From Paenibacillus massiliensis 2301065 = DSM 16942 (GTDB lineage Bacteria; Bacillota; Bacilli; Paenibacillales; Paenibacillaceae), in contig NZ_KB898188.1 of the NCBI RefSeq assembly GCF_000377505.1, positions 409,088 to 473,087 of the forward strand: 64,000 nt of DNA. The letters are read 5' to 3'. A program made the position numbers and the translations under genes. This document shows positions 28,194 through 37,505 of this stretch, piece after piece (position 1 is the stretch's first letter; every line of letters begins with the position of its first letter). The notes beneath the pieces are model-generated. The model searched no databases. It was not told the origin of the DNA and worked only from the letters and a program-made list of their open reading frames with translations.

Positions 28194-28215
28194 GTATAAT
28201 GTCTAGACCTTATAC
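28194..28215. promoter_or_regulatory. 22-bp palindrome, candidate operator of the FadR-type regulator
   Basis: GTATAAT, then GTCTAGAC, then CTTATAC read as one inverted repeat, symmetrical except for one base pair on either side of the GTCTAGAC core. It lies 16 bp upstream of the regulator's start codon, where binding would block transcription. FadR/GntR proteins typically bind short palindromes here. The symmetry is seen; autoregulation is inferred. Confidence 0.65.
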
Positions 28216-28330
28216 CATTAGGCTTATACTCATAATATAATTCCGACTAAACTTATATGCAATAGTTTTTTTGTATATTTTTGATTATTTTAATGAATAG
28301 CACGTATAAATACGAATATCTTGCTCTTCC

Positions 28331-29560
28331 TCAATTAACTTCTTCCTTCACAGCAGGCCTGGATAGTAGCCCCTGCTGCTTCACCTGCTCCAATGCCTGC
28401 TCCAGATCAGCCACGATATCCATTGGGTCCTCCAAGCCGACGGACAAGCGAATCAGACCATCCGTGATACCGAACTTCTGCCGTTCCTCCTGCGGAATCG
28501 AGCAATGCGTCATACTTGCCGGATGCTGCACGAGCGTCTCCGGATCACCCAGACTGAAGGAGATCATCGCCAGCTCCAGACTGTTCATGAAGCACTTGGC
28601 TGCCTCCATGCCTCCAGCGACTTCAAAGGATACGATACCTCCCATGTCATCCATCTGGGACATAGCCAGCTCATGCTGGGGATGGCTTGGTAGTCCAGGG
28701 TAATGCAGTGCGATGATTCCAGGATGCGAATCCAGAAATTCCGCTACGATGCGGGCATTCGCGCAATGGGTACGCACCCGCAAACCCAAGGTTTTGAGGC
28801 CCCTGAGAATCAGAAAGGACTCCCAGGCATTGAGGTTCTGACCAAGATCCCCAGCAATTCTTTTCCGTATAAAATCAATGACCTCTGCCCTGCCTACAAC
28901 AAAGCCTGCCACTACATCTCCGTGACCGTTGAGATACTTGGTCGCACTGTGCACAACCACATCGGCTCCAAGCTCCAATGGGCGCTGCAGGCATGGCGTC
29001 AGGAAGGTATTGTCCACAATGACTGGAATCCCCTTCGCACGGGCAAGATCAGCAATACTACGCAGATCCAGTACCGTCAGCAGCGGATTGGAAGGCGTCT
29101 CGACATAAATTGCTTTTGTATTAGGTCTGATAGAAGCTTCGATCAGAGCGAGATCCGTACAGTCCACAAAATCATAGCTGATCCCAAAGCGTGGTCCCAT
29201 CTGTGTGACGAAATTATAGGTCCCCCCATAGATGTCCTTGGTCACTACCACGTGATCTCCCTGCTGCAGAAAAGCAAGCAGAGCCGAAGAGATGGCAGCC
29301 ATCCCACTGCTGAGACCAATGGCGTCCTCCCCCTTCTCCAGATACGCTATTTTCTCCTCCAGTGTACGGGTAGTAGGATTGCCATAGCGCCCATAGTAGG
29401 TTCCCTCGGCTTGTCCTGCAACTACAGCAGCAGCTGTATCTGTATCAGGAAAAGCATATGCTACGGCTGGCACAATAGGCTGGGATACCGCCCTGGTCTT
29501 GCCATCAGGCTGTTGCCCCACATGAACCGCTGCGGTGTCGAATCTCCACTTTTTATCCAT
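28331..29560 (-). CDS. Cys/Met-metabolism PLP enzyme (methionine gamma-lyase-like)
   Basis: 409 residues, start ATG at 29560 behind GGAGAG. Trans-sulfuration family, fold type I: N-terminal FDTAAVHVGQQPD, substrate/PLP-site YYGRYGNPTTRTLEEKIAYLE and SSGMAAISSALLAFL, ETPSNPLL, the PLP Lys in HSATKYLNGHGDVVAG, and the C-terminal SFSLGDPETLVQHPASMTH and RLSVGLEDP. The overall pattern is closest to methionine gamma-lyase and cystathionine/O-acetylhomoserine gamma enzymes. The catalytic Cys of classical methionine gamma-lyase is not evident in the DIYGGTYNFV region, so the exact reaction is open. It lies downstream of mmuP-mmuM, separated by a terminator, and has no S-box of its own. Confidence 0.85.
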   Translation of the reverse strand: MDKKWRFDTAAVHVGQQPDGKTRAVSQPIVPAVAYAFPDTDTAAAVVAGQAEGTYYGRYGNPTTRTLEEKIAYLEKGEDAIGLSSGMAAISSALLAFLQQGDHVVVTKDIYGGTYNFVTQMGPRFGISYDFVDCTDLALIEASIRPNTKAIYVETPSNPLLTVLDLRSIADLARAKGIPVIVDNTFLTPCLQRPLELGADVVVHSATKYLNGHGDVVAGFVVGRAEVIDFIRKRIAGDLGQNLNAWESFLILRGLKTLGLRVRTHCANARIVAEFLDSHPGIIALHYPGLPSHPQHELAMSQMDDMGGIVSFEVAGGMEAAKCFMNSLELAMISFSLGDPETLVQHPASMTHCSIPQEERQKFGITDGLIRLSVGLEDPMDIVADLEQALEQVKQQGLLSRPAVKEEVN

Positions 29561-29960
29561 CTATAATCTCTCCATTTTCTGCATTTCTGTATTCTATATT
29601 TATAAAGGTATATATTATGAACCATTTCAAACTTTTTAAATACTATATATCTGCCCTGTTTTCACGTCAACAATATTAACGTCAAAAGCGAGAAAACATT
29701 TTTATCGGGGGACAAGAATGGACTCGCAAGTCGTACAGACATCTATACGCGAATACTTGGTGCATGCATCATAGTCCTTCCCCCACTGGCCGTCTGACAT
29801 TCCCGTCGTCAAAGCTCTTGAATAGGTTTCTGCCCATAAAAATATCCTTCGTACTGACTCGTCCATTTCTGGTACGACGAGAGCACGAAGGACTATCTTA
29901 TGCAAGGCTAACTCATGTAAGGCTATCTCATATAACATGCTGATTCATATCATCGTATCG
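29561..29960. other. 400-bp intergenic region, no gene supported
   Basis: It holds the AT-rich promoter region of the PLP-lyase gene (29570-29700, with a minus-strand TTGAAA and TATA-rich segments), the mmuM terminator (29845-29892) and short degenerate repeats of AAGGCTA(A/T)CTCAT near 29905-29940. A 78-codon minus-strand frame at 29702-29938 has no ribosome site and a repetitive N-terminus. Confidence 0.6.
29845..29892 (-). terminator. terminator after mmuM
   Basis: On the minus strand TCCTTCGT pairs with ACGAAGGA, with an inner CTCGTC/GACGAG stem, followed by TATTTTTA. About 70 bp past the mmuM stop. Confidence 0.75.
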
Positions 29961-30974
29961 CTACGTCCGCCACTTCTTCGCCAGATTGCTGATCTGAAGG
30001 GGAGTTGTCCGGCAGCAGCCACCAACTAGCTGCGCCCCGGCAGCTACCCACGCTTCGGAAGCCTCGGTCATAGTGCCACAGCTACCATGCCCACTCCATG
30101 TCTTGGTCGTTGCATCATAGGTCTCACCCGAATTCGGATAAATGATGACTGGCTTGTCGCTTGATTGCTTTAACAGCGTCACAGCTTCCGTCACCACCTC
30201 CATCGGAGCACAGTTCAGGCCTATGGCAACCAACTGTGGCTCGTCCGCCATCAGTCTCGCACAATCCGTTAGGGAAGTGCCTTCACTGATCGCTGTGCCG
30301 TCTTGGAGTGAGAAGGACAACCATGCATAGGCACGAGGAAATTCCTTCAATAGCTGTATGAGAACCTGCGCTTCCTGCAAGGAAGGAATGGTCTCAAAAG
30401 CCAATACATCTGCCCCTGCCTCCAGTAATGCAGCCATCCGCGGACGATGAAATTCAGCTAACGTCTGATCAGACACCTGATAATGCCCAACATATTCAGA
30501 GCCATCCGCGAGAAAGGCCCCATAAGGCCCTACAGAGCCAGCTACCAATGGGAAGGGGCGGTGCTTCGCATCGGTATCAAGCTCAGCCCACACATCGTCC
30601 CTCGCTTGTCGGGCCAGCTCAACCGTCTTCTTGATCAGTGCAAGCGCGTCCTCCTCCGTAAGCCCTCTTTGACGGAAGCCCTCGATACTCGCTTGATAGC
30701 TTGAGGTAATCGCACAATCAGCGCCAGCGCGAAAATATTCAGCGTGTACCTGGTATATAATCTCAGGCTGCTCTAATAATACTCTGGCAGACCATAGTGG
30801 ATCATCCAGGTTACAGCCATGCTGCTCCAGCTCCGTAGCTAAGGCGCCATCCAGAATAATTACAGGATACCGGCTTAGAATGGCTTCAATCGGATTCATT
30901 TTAACCGGATTCGGTTCAGCCGAATTCAATTGAGCTTGCGTACTAGTGTTATCAACGAGATTACGATTAGTCAT
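29961..30974 (-). CDS. mmuM: homocysteine S-methyltransferase
   Basis: 337 residues, start ATG at 30974 behind GGAGAGG; a longer in-frame start at 31022 lies inside the upstream gene. It transfers a methyl group from S-methylmethionine to homocysteine, giving two methionines. The zinc-binding cysteines are in LNCAP ([11 protein letters not shown]) and the late VGGCCRT. N-terminal [26 protein letters not shown] and [12 protein letters not shown] are typical of MmuM/YbgG. A Gln/Asn-rich leader of about 25 residues precedes the domain. It overlaps the mmuP stop by 8 bp and shares its SAM riboswitch. Confidence 0.93.
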   Translation of the reverse strand: MTNRNLVDNTSTQAQLNSAEPNPVKMNPIEAILSRYPVIILDGALATELEQHGCNLDDPLWSARVLLEQPEIIYQVHAEYFRAGADCAITSSYQASIEGFRQRGLTEEDALALIKKTVELARQARDDVWAELDTDAKHRPFPLVAGSVGPYGAFLADGSEYVGHYQVSDQTLAEFHRPRMAALLEAGADVLAFETIPSLQEAQVLIQLLKEFPRAYAWLSFSLQDGTAISEGTSLTDCARLMADEPQLVAIGLNCAPMEVVTEAVTLLKQSSDKPVIIYPNSGETYDATTKTWSGHGSCGTMTEASEAWVAAGAQLVGGCCRTTPLQISNLAKKWRT

Positions 30975-32364
30975 TAGCTTGTCCTCTCCTCTTCGTGCGA
31001 TGCTGCACGTAATATACGCCATAGCAGATCGCTATGAATGGAACTCCGCAATATAGCGCAATCCGCTGGGTAGGGTCAAATGCGATCCCTATGCAGGATG
31101 CCAGACAGAGCAAGAAAGATAGAATCGGTACTACCGGGTACCAAGGGGTACGATACGCCAGGTCTTGAAGCGCTCTTCCTTCACGAAGATAGGCTCTGCG
31201 GAACATGAACTGAGAAGCGCTGATGCTCATCCAGACCGCAACGACGGCAAGCCCTGAGATGGACACAAGGGTAATGTATACGGTATCTGGTGCTATGATG
31301 CTGGACAGCAATGCGAGCCCTCCGCCCAGCATACTGAAGATCATGGCATTGAGCGGCACACCGCGAGTGGTTAATCTGGCGAACCAGGGAGAGATCGTCT
31401 GCTTGTCAGCCAGCGACCACAGCATTCGTGCCGAAGCATACAGGCCTGAGTTCGCAGCAGATAGTATGGCTGTCAGGATGACAAAGTTCATAATATCTGC
31501 GGCATAAGGAACACCTATGCGCTCCATTACGGCTACGAAGGGGCTCTCCAGCACACCTGCATCATCCATTGGGAGCAGTGCCGACAGAATGATAATCGTA
31601 CCAATGAAGAAAATGACAAGCCGCCATAGCGTAGTATGCATCGCCTTTGGAATGGTCTTGTGCGGATCAGCTGTCTCCCCGGCTGCAATACCGATCAATT
31701 CCGTGCCTGAGAACGCAAAATTCACAGCCAGCATCGTCATCAGGATGGCAGTAGCTCCGTTCGGGAACCAGCCAGAGGCTGTAATATTACCGAACCACGG
31801 TGCTGACGAAGAGTCTGCCATGGGTACAATCCCTACTACCGCTGCACCACCAATTACGATAAAAAGTACGATGGTCAGCACCTTCACGGAGGAGAACCAG
31901 AATTCAGATTCCGCGAATATTTTGACAGTCAGGGCATTCATAAGAAAAATTAGTAGCGCAAATATCCCGCTCCAGACCCAGACACTGACCTCAGGGAACC
32001 AGCGCTGCATCAGTAAGCCGGCCGCTGTGAATTCCGAGCCAAGCGCCACGGTCCATGTAAGCCAGTACAGCCAAGCCACCGTGTAGCCCGTAGCTGGTCC
32101 TATATATCGAGAGGCATAGCTGTGGAAAGCTCCGGTCTCTGGCATATGTACCGCCAGCTCGCCTAGACAGAGCATGACGAGATATACGACCAGCGCACCG
32201 ATCAGGTAGGATAGAATCGTGCCCAAGGGACCTGCCTGCTGAATCGTGTAGCCTGAGCTAAGAAATAGCCCCGTACCAATGACGCCGCCAAGTGAGAGCA
32301 TGACCACATGCCGCGCCTGCATTTTGCGTTGAAAGCTACCTGTAGTTGGTCTGTCCGTGTTCAT
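30967..32364 (-). CDS. mmuP: S-methylmethionine/amino-acid permease
   Basis: A 465-residue APC-superfamily transporter with 12 predicted helices. The start is ATG at 32364 behind GAAGGGG. Signature near the N-terminus: [32 protein letters not shown], then [45 protein letters not shown] is the conserved loop. It resembles E. coli MmuP and B. subtilis YbxG. The coupled downstream mmuM and the upstream SAM riboswitch support S-methylmethionine as substrate; other amino acids cannot be excluded. Confidence 0.88.
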   Translation of the reverse strand: MNTDRPTTGSFQRKMQARHVVMLSLGGVIGTGLFLSSGYTIQQAGPLGTILSYLIGALVVYLVMLCLGELAVHMPETGAFHSYASRYIGPATGYTVAWLYWLTWTVALGSEFTAAGLLMQRWFPEVSVWVWSGIFALLIFLMNALTVKIFAESEFWFSSVKVLTIVLFIVIGGAAVVGIVPMADSSSAPWFGNITASGWFPNGATAILMTMLAVNFAFSGTELIGIAAGETADPHKTIPKAMHTTLWRLVIFFIGTIIILSALLPMDDAGVLESPFVAVMERIGVPYAADIMNFVILTAILSAANSGLYASARMLWSLADKQTISPWFARLTTRGVPLNAMIFSMLGGGLALLSSIIAPDTVYITLVSISGLAVVAVWMSISASQFMFRRAYLREGRALQDLAYRTPWYPVVPILSFLLCLASCIGIAFDPTQRIALYCGVPFIAICYGVYYVQHRTKRRGQAND

Positions 32365-32518
32365 TGTGTCGCCCCTTCGTTTATCTATCTGTAAATTTGA
32401 ATTACATACTATTGCACGAATTCACTATGTAGTCAGAATCATTCTCCGATCGCTGTGAGAGATGCCCCGATTCTTCATATCCTTTTTCCAAGGGGGGCCG
32501 AGCATAGTCTAAGCACGC

Positions 32519-32680
32519 AAAAAAGCACTCCTAAAACAGGAGTGCGCCATTAATTTCCCTAACACAACCGCTCCTATCTGTCAGACTCTTGTGTCTGCTG
32601 GAATTAGCACAGTATCATAAAGATCTGTTGCTGAGGCTTAATCGGGCCAGTCCCTCCACCTCTCTGGATAAGTTCAAGAA
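32519..32680 (-). ncRNA. SAM-I (S-box) riboswitch with terminator
   Basis: On the minus strand the leader of mmuP-mmuM carries the S-box core: CTTATCCAGAGAGGTGGAGG, then GACTGGCCCGATTAAGCCTC, then AGCAAC. P1 closes as CUUAUC with GAUAGG (32573-32578), P2 as GAGG/CCUC, P3 around ACAG/CUGU, and P4 as CAGAC/GUCUG. The expression platform is GCACTCCT/AGGAGTGC (32525-32545) followed by a long U-run. When SAM is plentiful the terminator forms and the genes are off. The conserved bases are directly visible. Confidence 0.95.
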
Positions 32681-32733
32681 TTTGTATTTTAATATAGCGG
32701 GCATAACGTGCAGTGTCAACTTTTTTCTTCATC

Positions 32734-33525
32734 CTATCCCTTGAACATCAAACGGATCGCTACAATGAATAGACAAATAGACAACACCCGAATAATCAGC
32801 TTGGCCGGGATTCTGGAAGCGATCCGTGCGCCAATCTGACCTCCCAGCAAGGCCCCAATCGCCAGCCAGACGAAGGTTCCCCACAATACATGTCCCAATA
32901 CAGCATGCGAGACCGTACCAACCAGAGAAGACAACAGAATCGTGAACATGGACGTCGCTGTCGCAATATGAGCCGGAAAAGCCAGGAACAAAATCATCGT
33001 CGGCACCATGACGGAGCCTCCCCCTATACCGAACAGGCTGGAGAGAAAGCCGACAAAAAAAGCAACGACAGATCCAAAGGTAATATTGAAGGAATAGCTG
33101 TGCTCGAGTCCAGTAGCATCGACAAATATTCTGGAGGTGGTAGGCTTCAGGAAGCCTCCTCGACTACTGGTCGGTCTAAAATTAATCATAACAGCCATCA
33201 GCAGTAAAAAGAGACCCAGGGCTATGAAAAACACGCGACTGGCTACTACGCCCGTAGTCCATGCCCCCAGAATTGAGCCAGGGATCATGGCAATGGAAAA
33301 GATCAGTCCGCTGCGATAATCAATTCGCTTCTGCCTGGCATAAGAGATGGTGCTTGAGATTGCACTCACGAGCAGCACCGCCATCGCTGTACCTGAAATA
33401 TTATATACAGGCAGGGTATACATGAATGCCAGTACAGGCACGATAATAAATCCACCACCAAGACCAGCGATTGCTCCGCTAATTGCAGCGAGCATGCCGA
33501 TTAGAAACAGTACAAGATTCTCCAT
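32734..33525 (-). CDS. TSUP (TauE/SafE) family transporter
   Basis: 263 residues, start ATG at 33525 behind AAAAAAGGAG; the open frame continues upstream without a ribosome site. Eight predicted helices in two repeats, each opening with the family Gly-rich motif: IGMLAAISGAIAGLGGGFIIVPVLAF and FVGFLSSLFGIGGGSVMVPTMILF. These carriers move sulfite, organosulfonates or other small anions. The neighbouring methionine genes make a sulfur compound plausible, but that is position only. It lies upstream of the S-box leader and is not under it. Confidence 0.88.
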   Translation of the reverse strand: MENLVLFLIGMLAAISGAIAGLGGGFIIVPVLAFMYTLPVYNISGTAMAVLLVSAISSTISYARQKRIDYRSGLIFSIAMIPGSILGAWTTGVVASRVFFIALGLFLLLMAVMINFRPTSSRGGFLKPTTSRIFVDATGLEHSYSFNITFGSVVAFFVGFLSSLFGIGGGSVMVPTMILFLAFPAHIATATSMFTILLSSLVGTVSHAVLGHVLWGTFVWLAIGALLGGQIGARIASRIPAKLIIRVLSICLFIVAIRLMFKG

Positions 33526-33924
33526 TGATGATTCTCCTTTTTTCCTCTGCTTTCTCCTGCAGCTTCTATAATATAACCAGCCACCCGAAAGGCTACGCTT
33601 CCTTGTCGTGTCACATGCTTGAGTACATGCTTGATTACGCGCTGGATGGAACACTGGATGATATGTCAGTCTAATGCGATTCTGCTGTACAGCTATACGC
33701 AGCTAACACAGCTAACGTGGCTACCGAAGTACCCAAAATTAGCCTGATATCATTCTAGCAAATGTCACTGTTGACACCAACCCTGCCACAACGAACAGAC
33801 GAATAGGCATAAAGGATCGGCTGCCCGATTCTCTATGCCTATTCATTGTAATGAAGCCTAAGTAATCCTTGAATCACTAATCTTAAATTACTAAGCCACG
33901 GTTAATAATCCTTTGACCTGATCC
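33526..33924. other. 399-bp intergenic region, no gene supported
   Basis: It contains the upstream region of the TSUP gene and, at 33801-33844, the hairpin listed separately. An open stretch in frame with the TSUP gene to 33654 lacks a start signal. Otherwise nothing recognised beyond short GCTAAC/GGCTAC repeats near 33700-33725. Confidence 0.5.
33801..33844 (-). terminator. hairpin, candidate terminator of the yitT-like gene
   Basis: Perfect 11-bp stem GAATAGGCATA (33801-33811) / TATGCCTATTC (33834-33844), about 80 bp past the stop of the YitT gene. Weak U-tract. Confidence 0.55.
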
Positions 33925-34563
33925 TCAAGCCTCCGCTTCGCGCCCTCCACGATAGGGCACTGCTTGCTGCTGATGTTTTGGGGCCGTGGTCGGCTTGAAA
34001 TTCTTCTTGAAATAGCTAATAATAGCGGACACGATCACTACCGACAGAACGGAGAGAATTCCCTCTAGCAGCCCTACAGAATAGAGACCGAGGAGTACAA
34101 TCGTTGTATCCAGCACCCCATTGATCACACCCGGATTCCAATTCCGCTTTTGCTGCATATAGAGAGCAAAAATGCTTACTCCACCTAGTGAAGTCCGATT
34201 CATAAACAGCACGGAGAGCCCCAGACCACATAGTATACTGCCAGCCACGGTGCCGACGAATACAGGCAGCTCAAATACGGGAAGGAATTTGTCGAGTCCT
34301 GACAGCAGCGTCACCAGCGTGACCGAAAGCACCGTATGCAAGGTAAAGTTCCAGCCCATTCTAACGATAGCGAAACCATAGAACGGGAGATTGATCAAGA
34401 AGAACACCCAGGAAAACGGTGCATTCAGGATATAGCTAATCGTCAGCGACAGCCCCGCTGTTCCCCCCGTCATAACATGGGAATGTCTTAACAGAACCAG
34501 TCCCGCACTCACCAGCACACAGCCTAATACCAAGTACAAATATTTTTTCACATCCAGCTTCAT
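33925..34563 (-). CDS. YitT family membrane protein
   Basis: 212 residues, start ATG at 34563 with GAAGGATGG just upstream. Five to six predicted helices with the YitT (DUF161) pattern: LYLVLGCVLVSAGLVLLRHSHVMTGGTAGLSLTISYI, the Asn-Pro loop INLPFYGFA, LFMNRTSLGGVSIFALYMQQKRNWNPGVINGVLDTTIVLLGL. It lacks the C-terminal DUF2179 domain present in many YitT proteins and ends in a basic, Gln-rich tail. Function unknown. It diverges from the Lrp-type regulator gene, which may control it. Confidence 0.85.
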   Translation of the reverse strand: MKLDVKKYLYLVLGCVLVSAGLVLLRHSHVMTGGTAGLSLTISYILNAPFSWVFFLINLPFYGFAIVRMGWNFTLHTVLSVTLVTLLSGLDKFLPVFELPVFVGTVAGSILCGLGLSVLFMNRTSLGGVSIFALYMQQKRNWNPGVINGVLDTTIVLLGLYSVGLLEGILSVLSVVIVSAIISYFKKNFKPTTAPKHQQQAVPYRGGREAEA

Positions 34564-34694
34564 CTTCCATCCTTCACTCCTCATATGAACACAACAGTCC
34601 CCATTGGATTGCTGTATGCCATCAGTTGGCCGTTGCCGTGGCTACGCCGTTCAATTTTCATATTTACATGATATAATACGAAATAAGCAAAACA

Positions 34695-34710
34695 CATGCT
34701 AAATAGCATG
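34695..34710. promoter_or_regulatory. palindrome between yitT-like and lrp-like genes
   Basis: CATGCTA-AA-TAGCATG is a perfect 7-bp inverted repeat with a 2-bp centre, in the 219-bp divergent promoter region. It resembles the short, AT-centred operators of Lrp/AsnC proteins. Binding by the adjacent regulator is an inference. Confidence 0.45.
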
Positions 34711-34782
34711 AATTTCGCGAGGTTCACCTGGTAAAATGTACGTTTTTCACTTTAAATAATTTCATATTGAAGGAGCTAACAC

Positions 34783-35229
34783 ATGGATCACATCGATATG
34801 CAGCTTTTGAGATTACTTCAGGAGGATGGACGCATGACAGTCAGTGAGCTATCCAAGCAAATGGCACTAAGTCGGCCAAGTGTAACAGAGCGGCTGCATC
34901 GGTTGCAGGAAAGAGGTGTCATTGAAGGCTTCACGGCGAAGGTATCCCCTGCTGCTGTTGGGCGAGGAATATTGCTCATCATTCAGATCAGTGACCTGAA
35001 GGTGTCCCCAGTAGAATGGGAGAGCATGGTCGCCACGGAAAAGGATGTGATCGAGTGCCACCGGGTTACAGGTCATATCGGTTATATCATCAAGGCAGCC
35101 GTGCATGGAATGGACGAGCTACGTCAACTGGTGGACCGTCTTATGAACTACAGCTATGTCAACACCTCCATTGTGTTAACCTCCCCTGTTCCGCACCGCG
35201 CCATTCTGCCTGAAGCACCCGCCGAATAA
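34783..35229 (+). CDS. Lrp/AsnC family transcriptional regulator
   Basis: 148 residues, start ATG at 34783 behind GAAGGAG. N-terminal helix-turn-helix (about 3-55: LLRLLQEDGRMTVSELSKQMALSRPSVTERLHRLQERGVIEGFTAKVSP), then the RAM effector/oligomerisation domain with VIECHRVTGHIGYIIKAAVHGMDELRQLVDRL. It probably senses an amino acid and controls the divergently transcribed YitT gene or itself. It ends about 330 bp before the polyketide operon. Confidence 0.92.
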   Translation: MDHIDMQLLRLLQEDGRMTVSELSKQMALSRPSVTERLHRLQERGVIEGFTAKVSPAAVGRGILLIIQISDLKVSPVEWESMVATEKDVIECHRVTGHIGYIIKAAVHGMDELRQLVDRLMNYSYVNTSIVLTSPVPHRAILPEAPAE

Positions 35230-35557
35230 CGCTCACCGGTGCAGCGAGCGTCAGCAGATAACGTCAGCTCTGCCCACTGCCGCTCCTGCATCCCCCTCCC
35301 CTCCCTCTTGCTTGCTCAAACTGAGCTCAGGGCTTCCTTTGTTCTAACTCCATCGGACTCGCACTACATATGGATATGGAATACATCACACTCCACACAG
35401 CCTATTGTGATATACAGCGCCTTCTCATTACGGATCAGATTCCCGCAGAACACTTGAGGGTAAATATGGAACATGCTTATTTGAAGCCGCGTAGCCCATG
35501 ACTTCATAGTCTTGACTGCGCGCTCTTCATCATCTTTTGTCCATGAGGAGGTCCCCT
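35230..35557. other. 328-bp region upstream of the polyketide operon
   Basis: No gene supported. A possible promoter has TTGAGG near 35454 and a TTATTT-like -10 17 bp later, ahead of a leader of about 80 nt. A C-rich, purine-poor stretch lies near 35275-35310. No clear terminator for the Lrp gene was found. Confidence 0.4.
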
Positions 35558-36718
35558 ATGACCGTTATGAGTAGCGAAAAACCTGCTACAGCCATTCTTG
35601 GATTAGGCACAGCCCTGCCAGCCCATCTTGTGCCCCAGTCGGATATTGCACAATTAATTGCCTCCAGTCTGCACGACCGTCCTGATCTGGCCCGATTCGC
35701 AAGACGAATCTTCAGAAGCTGTGGCGTAGAGACTCGATATACCTGTGATGCCAGCTATCTGGGCGAAGCCCAACATTGTCATTATCTGCCTGCCGAGGAT
35801 TCGTCTCAGGTCCCGACCACTGCAGAGCGCATGCAAAAATATCAGCAGTCAGCACTACCACTTGCGATGGAAGCAGCCGTAAAAGCCCTTGCAGACGCTG
35901 GACATCAAGCCGCTGAGATCACACACCTCATTACCGTCAGCTGTACCGGACAATATCTGCCTGGGCTCGATGTGATGCTGATCCGTGAACTGGGACTGTC
36001 AGCACGCGTCAATCGTCTACCTCTAATGTTTCAAGGCTGTGCAGCTGGGCTGAAAGCCATTCAGATGGCCAGGGATGTCGTTCAGGGACACCCCGAATCT
36101 CGTGTCATGGTTGTATGTGTTGAGCTGTGCACCCTTCATTTCCAGCCTGCTCTGAATCGGGAGGCTCTGTTCGCTGCTTCCTTCTTTGGTGACGGTGCAG
36201 CCTCTTGCATCATCGGTGCGCCAAGTGATCGCCATGAGCATTATCTGGAGCTAGGGAGCGGTTACGCTGTCCTGCTGCCAGATTCAACCTCAGATATGAC
36301 CTGGGAGGTGGGAAATACAGGCTTTGACTTGTACCTCTCTCCACGTATTCCGAAGCTGCTCGCTGCTTATCTGGAGAATGAGCTGCAGAATTTGCTGCAA
36401 GGCGATTCCCTGCCTGAGCTGTGGGCCATTCATCCGGGAGGACGAGGTATCGTGGATGCGGTAGAGGACGTCCTCCAACTGACTGCAGCCCAGACCAAAT
36501 TCAGTCGGGAGATTCTGAGAACTGCTGGCAATCTGTCCTCAGCCACGATTATGTTCGTGCTACAGTCCATGCGTGAAGAGATGAAGTCTTTGCAGCAGAA
36601 TGCAACCTCTGGCGTTGCGATGGCCTTTGGTCCGGGCTTAACAGCTGAGCTGATGCGCTTCACGTATGTGCCCAGCAGCACGCCATCTATACGGGAGCCG
36701 GATCATGCCGTTCTTTAG
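35558..36718 (+). CDS. type III polyketide synthase
   Basis: 386 residues, start ATG at 35558 five bases after AGGAGGT. A chalcone synthase-fold homodimeric enzyme that condenses a fatty-acyl-CoA starter with malonyl-CoA. The triad is intact: Cys161 (LPLMFQGCAAGL), His292 (WAIHPGGRGIVD) and Asn325 (RTAGNLSSATI). The GFGPG-loop equivalent is AFGPGL near the C-terminus. In bacteria such enzymes make alkylpyrones, alkylresorcinols or related membrane lipids. It overlaps the downstream methyltransferase gene by 14 bp; a flavoprotein follows. The product cannot be read from sequence. Confidence 0.93.
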   Translation: MTVMSSEKPATAILGLGTALPAHLVPQSDIAQLIASSLHDRPDLARFARRIFRSCGVETRYTCDASYLGEAQHCHYLPAEDSSQVPTTAERMQKYQQSALPLAMEAAVKALADAGHQAAEITHLITVSCTGQYLPGLDVMLIRELGLSARVNRLPLMFQGCAAGLKAIQMARDVVQGHPESRVMVVCVELCTLHFQPALNREALFAASFFGDGAASCIIGAPSDRHEHYLELGSGYAVLLPDSTSDMTWEVGNTGFDLYLSPRIPKLLAAYLENELQNLLQGDSLPELWAIHPGGRGIVDAVEDVLQLTAAQTKFSREILRTAGNLSSATIMFVLQSMREEMKSLQQNATSGVAMAFGPGLTAELMRFTYVPSSTPSIREPDHAVL

Positions 36719-37427
36719 AAGCTTGTCTGAACGAGCTCAGGAAGAGGAGCTGATGGATGATTTCTCACTGGGGGGTGAGGAGCTACATGAGGCCCTGCGT
36801 CATTTGAGAAGGCTGAATCGTATTTTTGCAGCCCCTGGGCCCACTCTCGTCGGTGTACAGAAGCTGTGGAATGCCGTAGGCCGCCCTCCAAAGCTCAGTA
36901 TTCTGGATGTAGGAGCTGGCTCCGGTGATGTCAATCACAAGCTGCTGCAGTGGGCTGATCGACACAATATTATGCTAAAAATTACACTGGTGGACCTTAC
37001 AGCAGAGGCCTGCGGGGAAGCACGAATGTTATTTCGGGAGGAACCCCGCATTACGGTACGCCAAGCCGACCTACGCGAGCTTGAAGACAGGGCTGCGGAT
37101 ATCGTAACAGGCTCGCAGTTCATTCATCATTTTGGCGGTGAACAGCTCCTGACAATGGTAGCTCATATGCTGAGGGTGTCCCGCTACGGGGTTGTTATTA
37201 ACGACATTCATCGGCATCCGATAGCCTACACAGCAGTCTGGCTGACGACCCGTATCCTATCGAGAAACCGTTTTATTCGTCATGATGGTCCACTGTCGGT
37301 AGCGAAAGGCTTCCGAGCTGAGGATTGGGAAAAGCTGCAAAGACAGCTCCAGCATGAAACGATGAGCTACGAGTGGCGCCCCCTATTTCGGTACTCTGTC
37401 GTCATTCCTGCACACATGCGGAAATGA
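36705..37427 (+). CDS. SAM-dependent methyltransferase
   Basis: 240 residues, start ATG at 36705 with GGGAG upstream, inside the last codons of the polyketide synthase gene. Class I Rossmann methyltransferase: motif I LSILDVGAGSGDVNHKLLQW (about 64-83), an acidic residue at the end of strand 2 (TLVDLT), VRQADLRELE and the post-motif VTGSQFIHHFGGEQLL. An N-terminal helical part has DDFSLGGEELHEALRHLRRLNRIF. It probably methylates the polyketide synthase product on oxygen or carbon. Tight coupling argues for one pathway. Confidence 0.88.
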   Translation: MPFFRSLSERAQEEELMDDFSLGGEELHEALRHLRRLNRIFAAPGPTLVGVQKLWNAVGRPPKLSILDVGAGSGDVNHKLLQWADRHNIMLKITLVDLTAEACGEARMLFREEPRITVRQADLRELEDRAADIVTGSQFIHHFGGEQLLTMVAHMLRVSRYGVVINDIHRHPIAYTAVWLTTRILSRNRFIRHDGPLSVAKGFRAEDWEKLQRQLQHETMSYEWRPLFRYSVVIPAHMRK

Positions 37428-37505
37428 CATACAATCGTATTTTGTAGGCTAGCGGCTGACCGTTCACAAATGCATATACCACTGGAAAGAAAGGTGAGCA
37501 AGCGG

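Noticed and set aside
28703..29566. 287-codon plus-strand open frame
   Set aside because: Antisense shadow of the PLP-lyase gene; no ribosome site, no family features.
29702..29938. 78-codon minus-strand frame
   Set aside because: No ribosome site, includes the terminator hairpin of mmuM, and its N-terminus is translated from degenerate short repeats.
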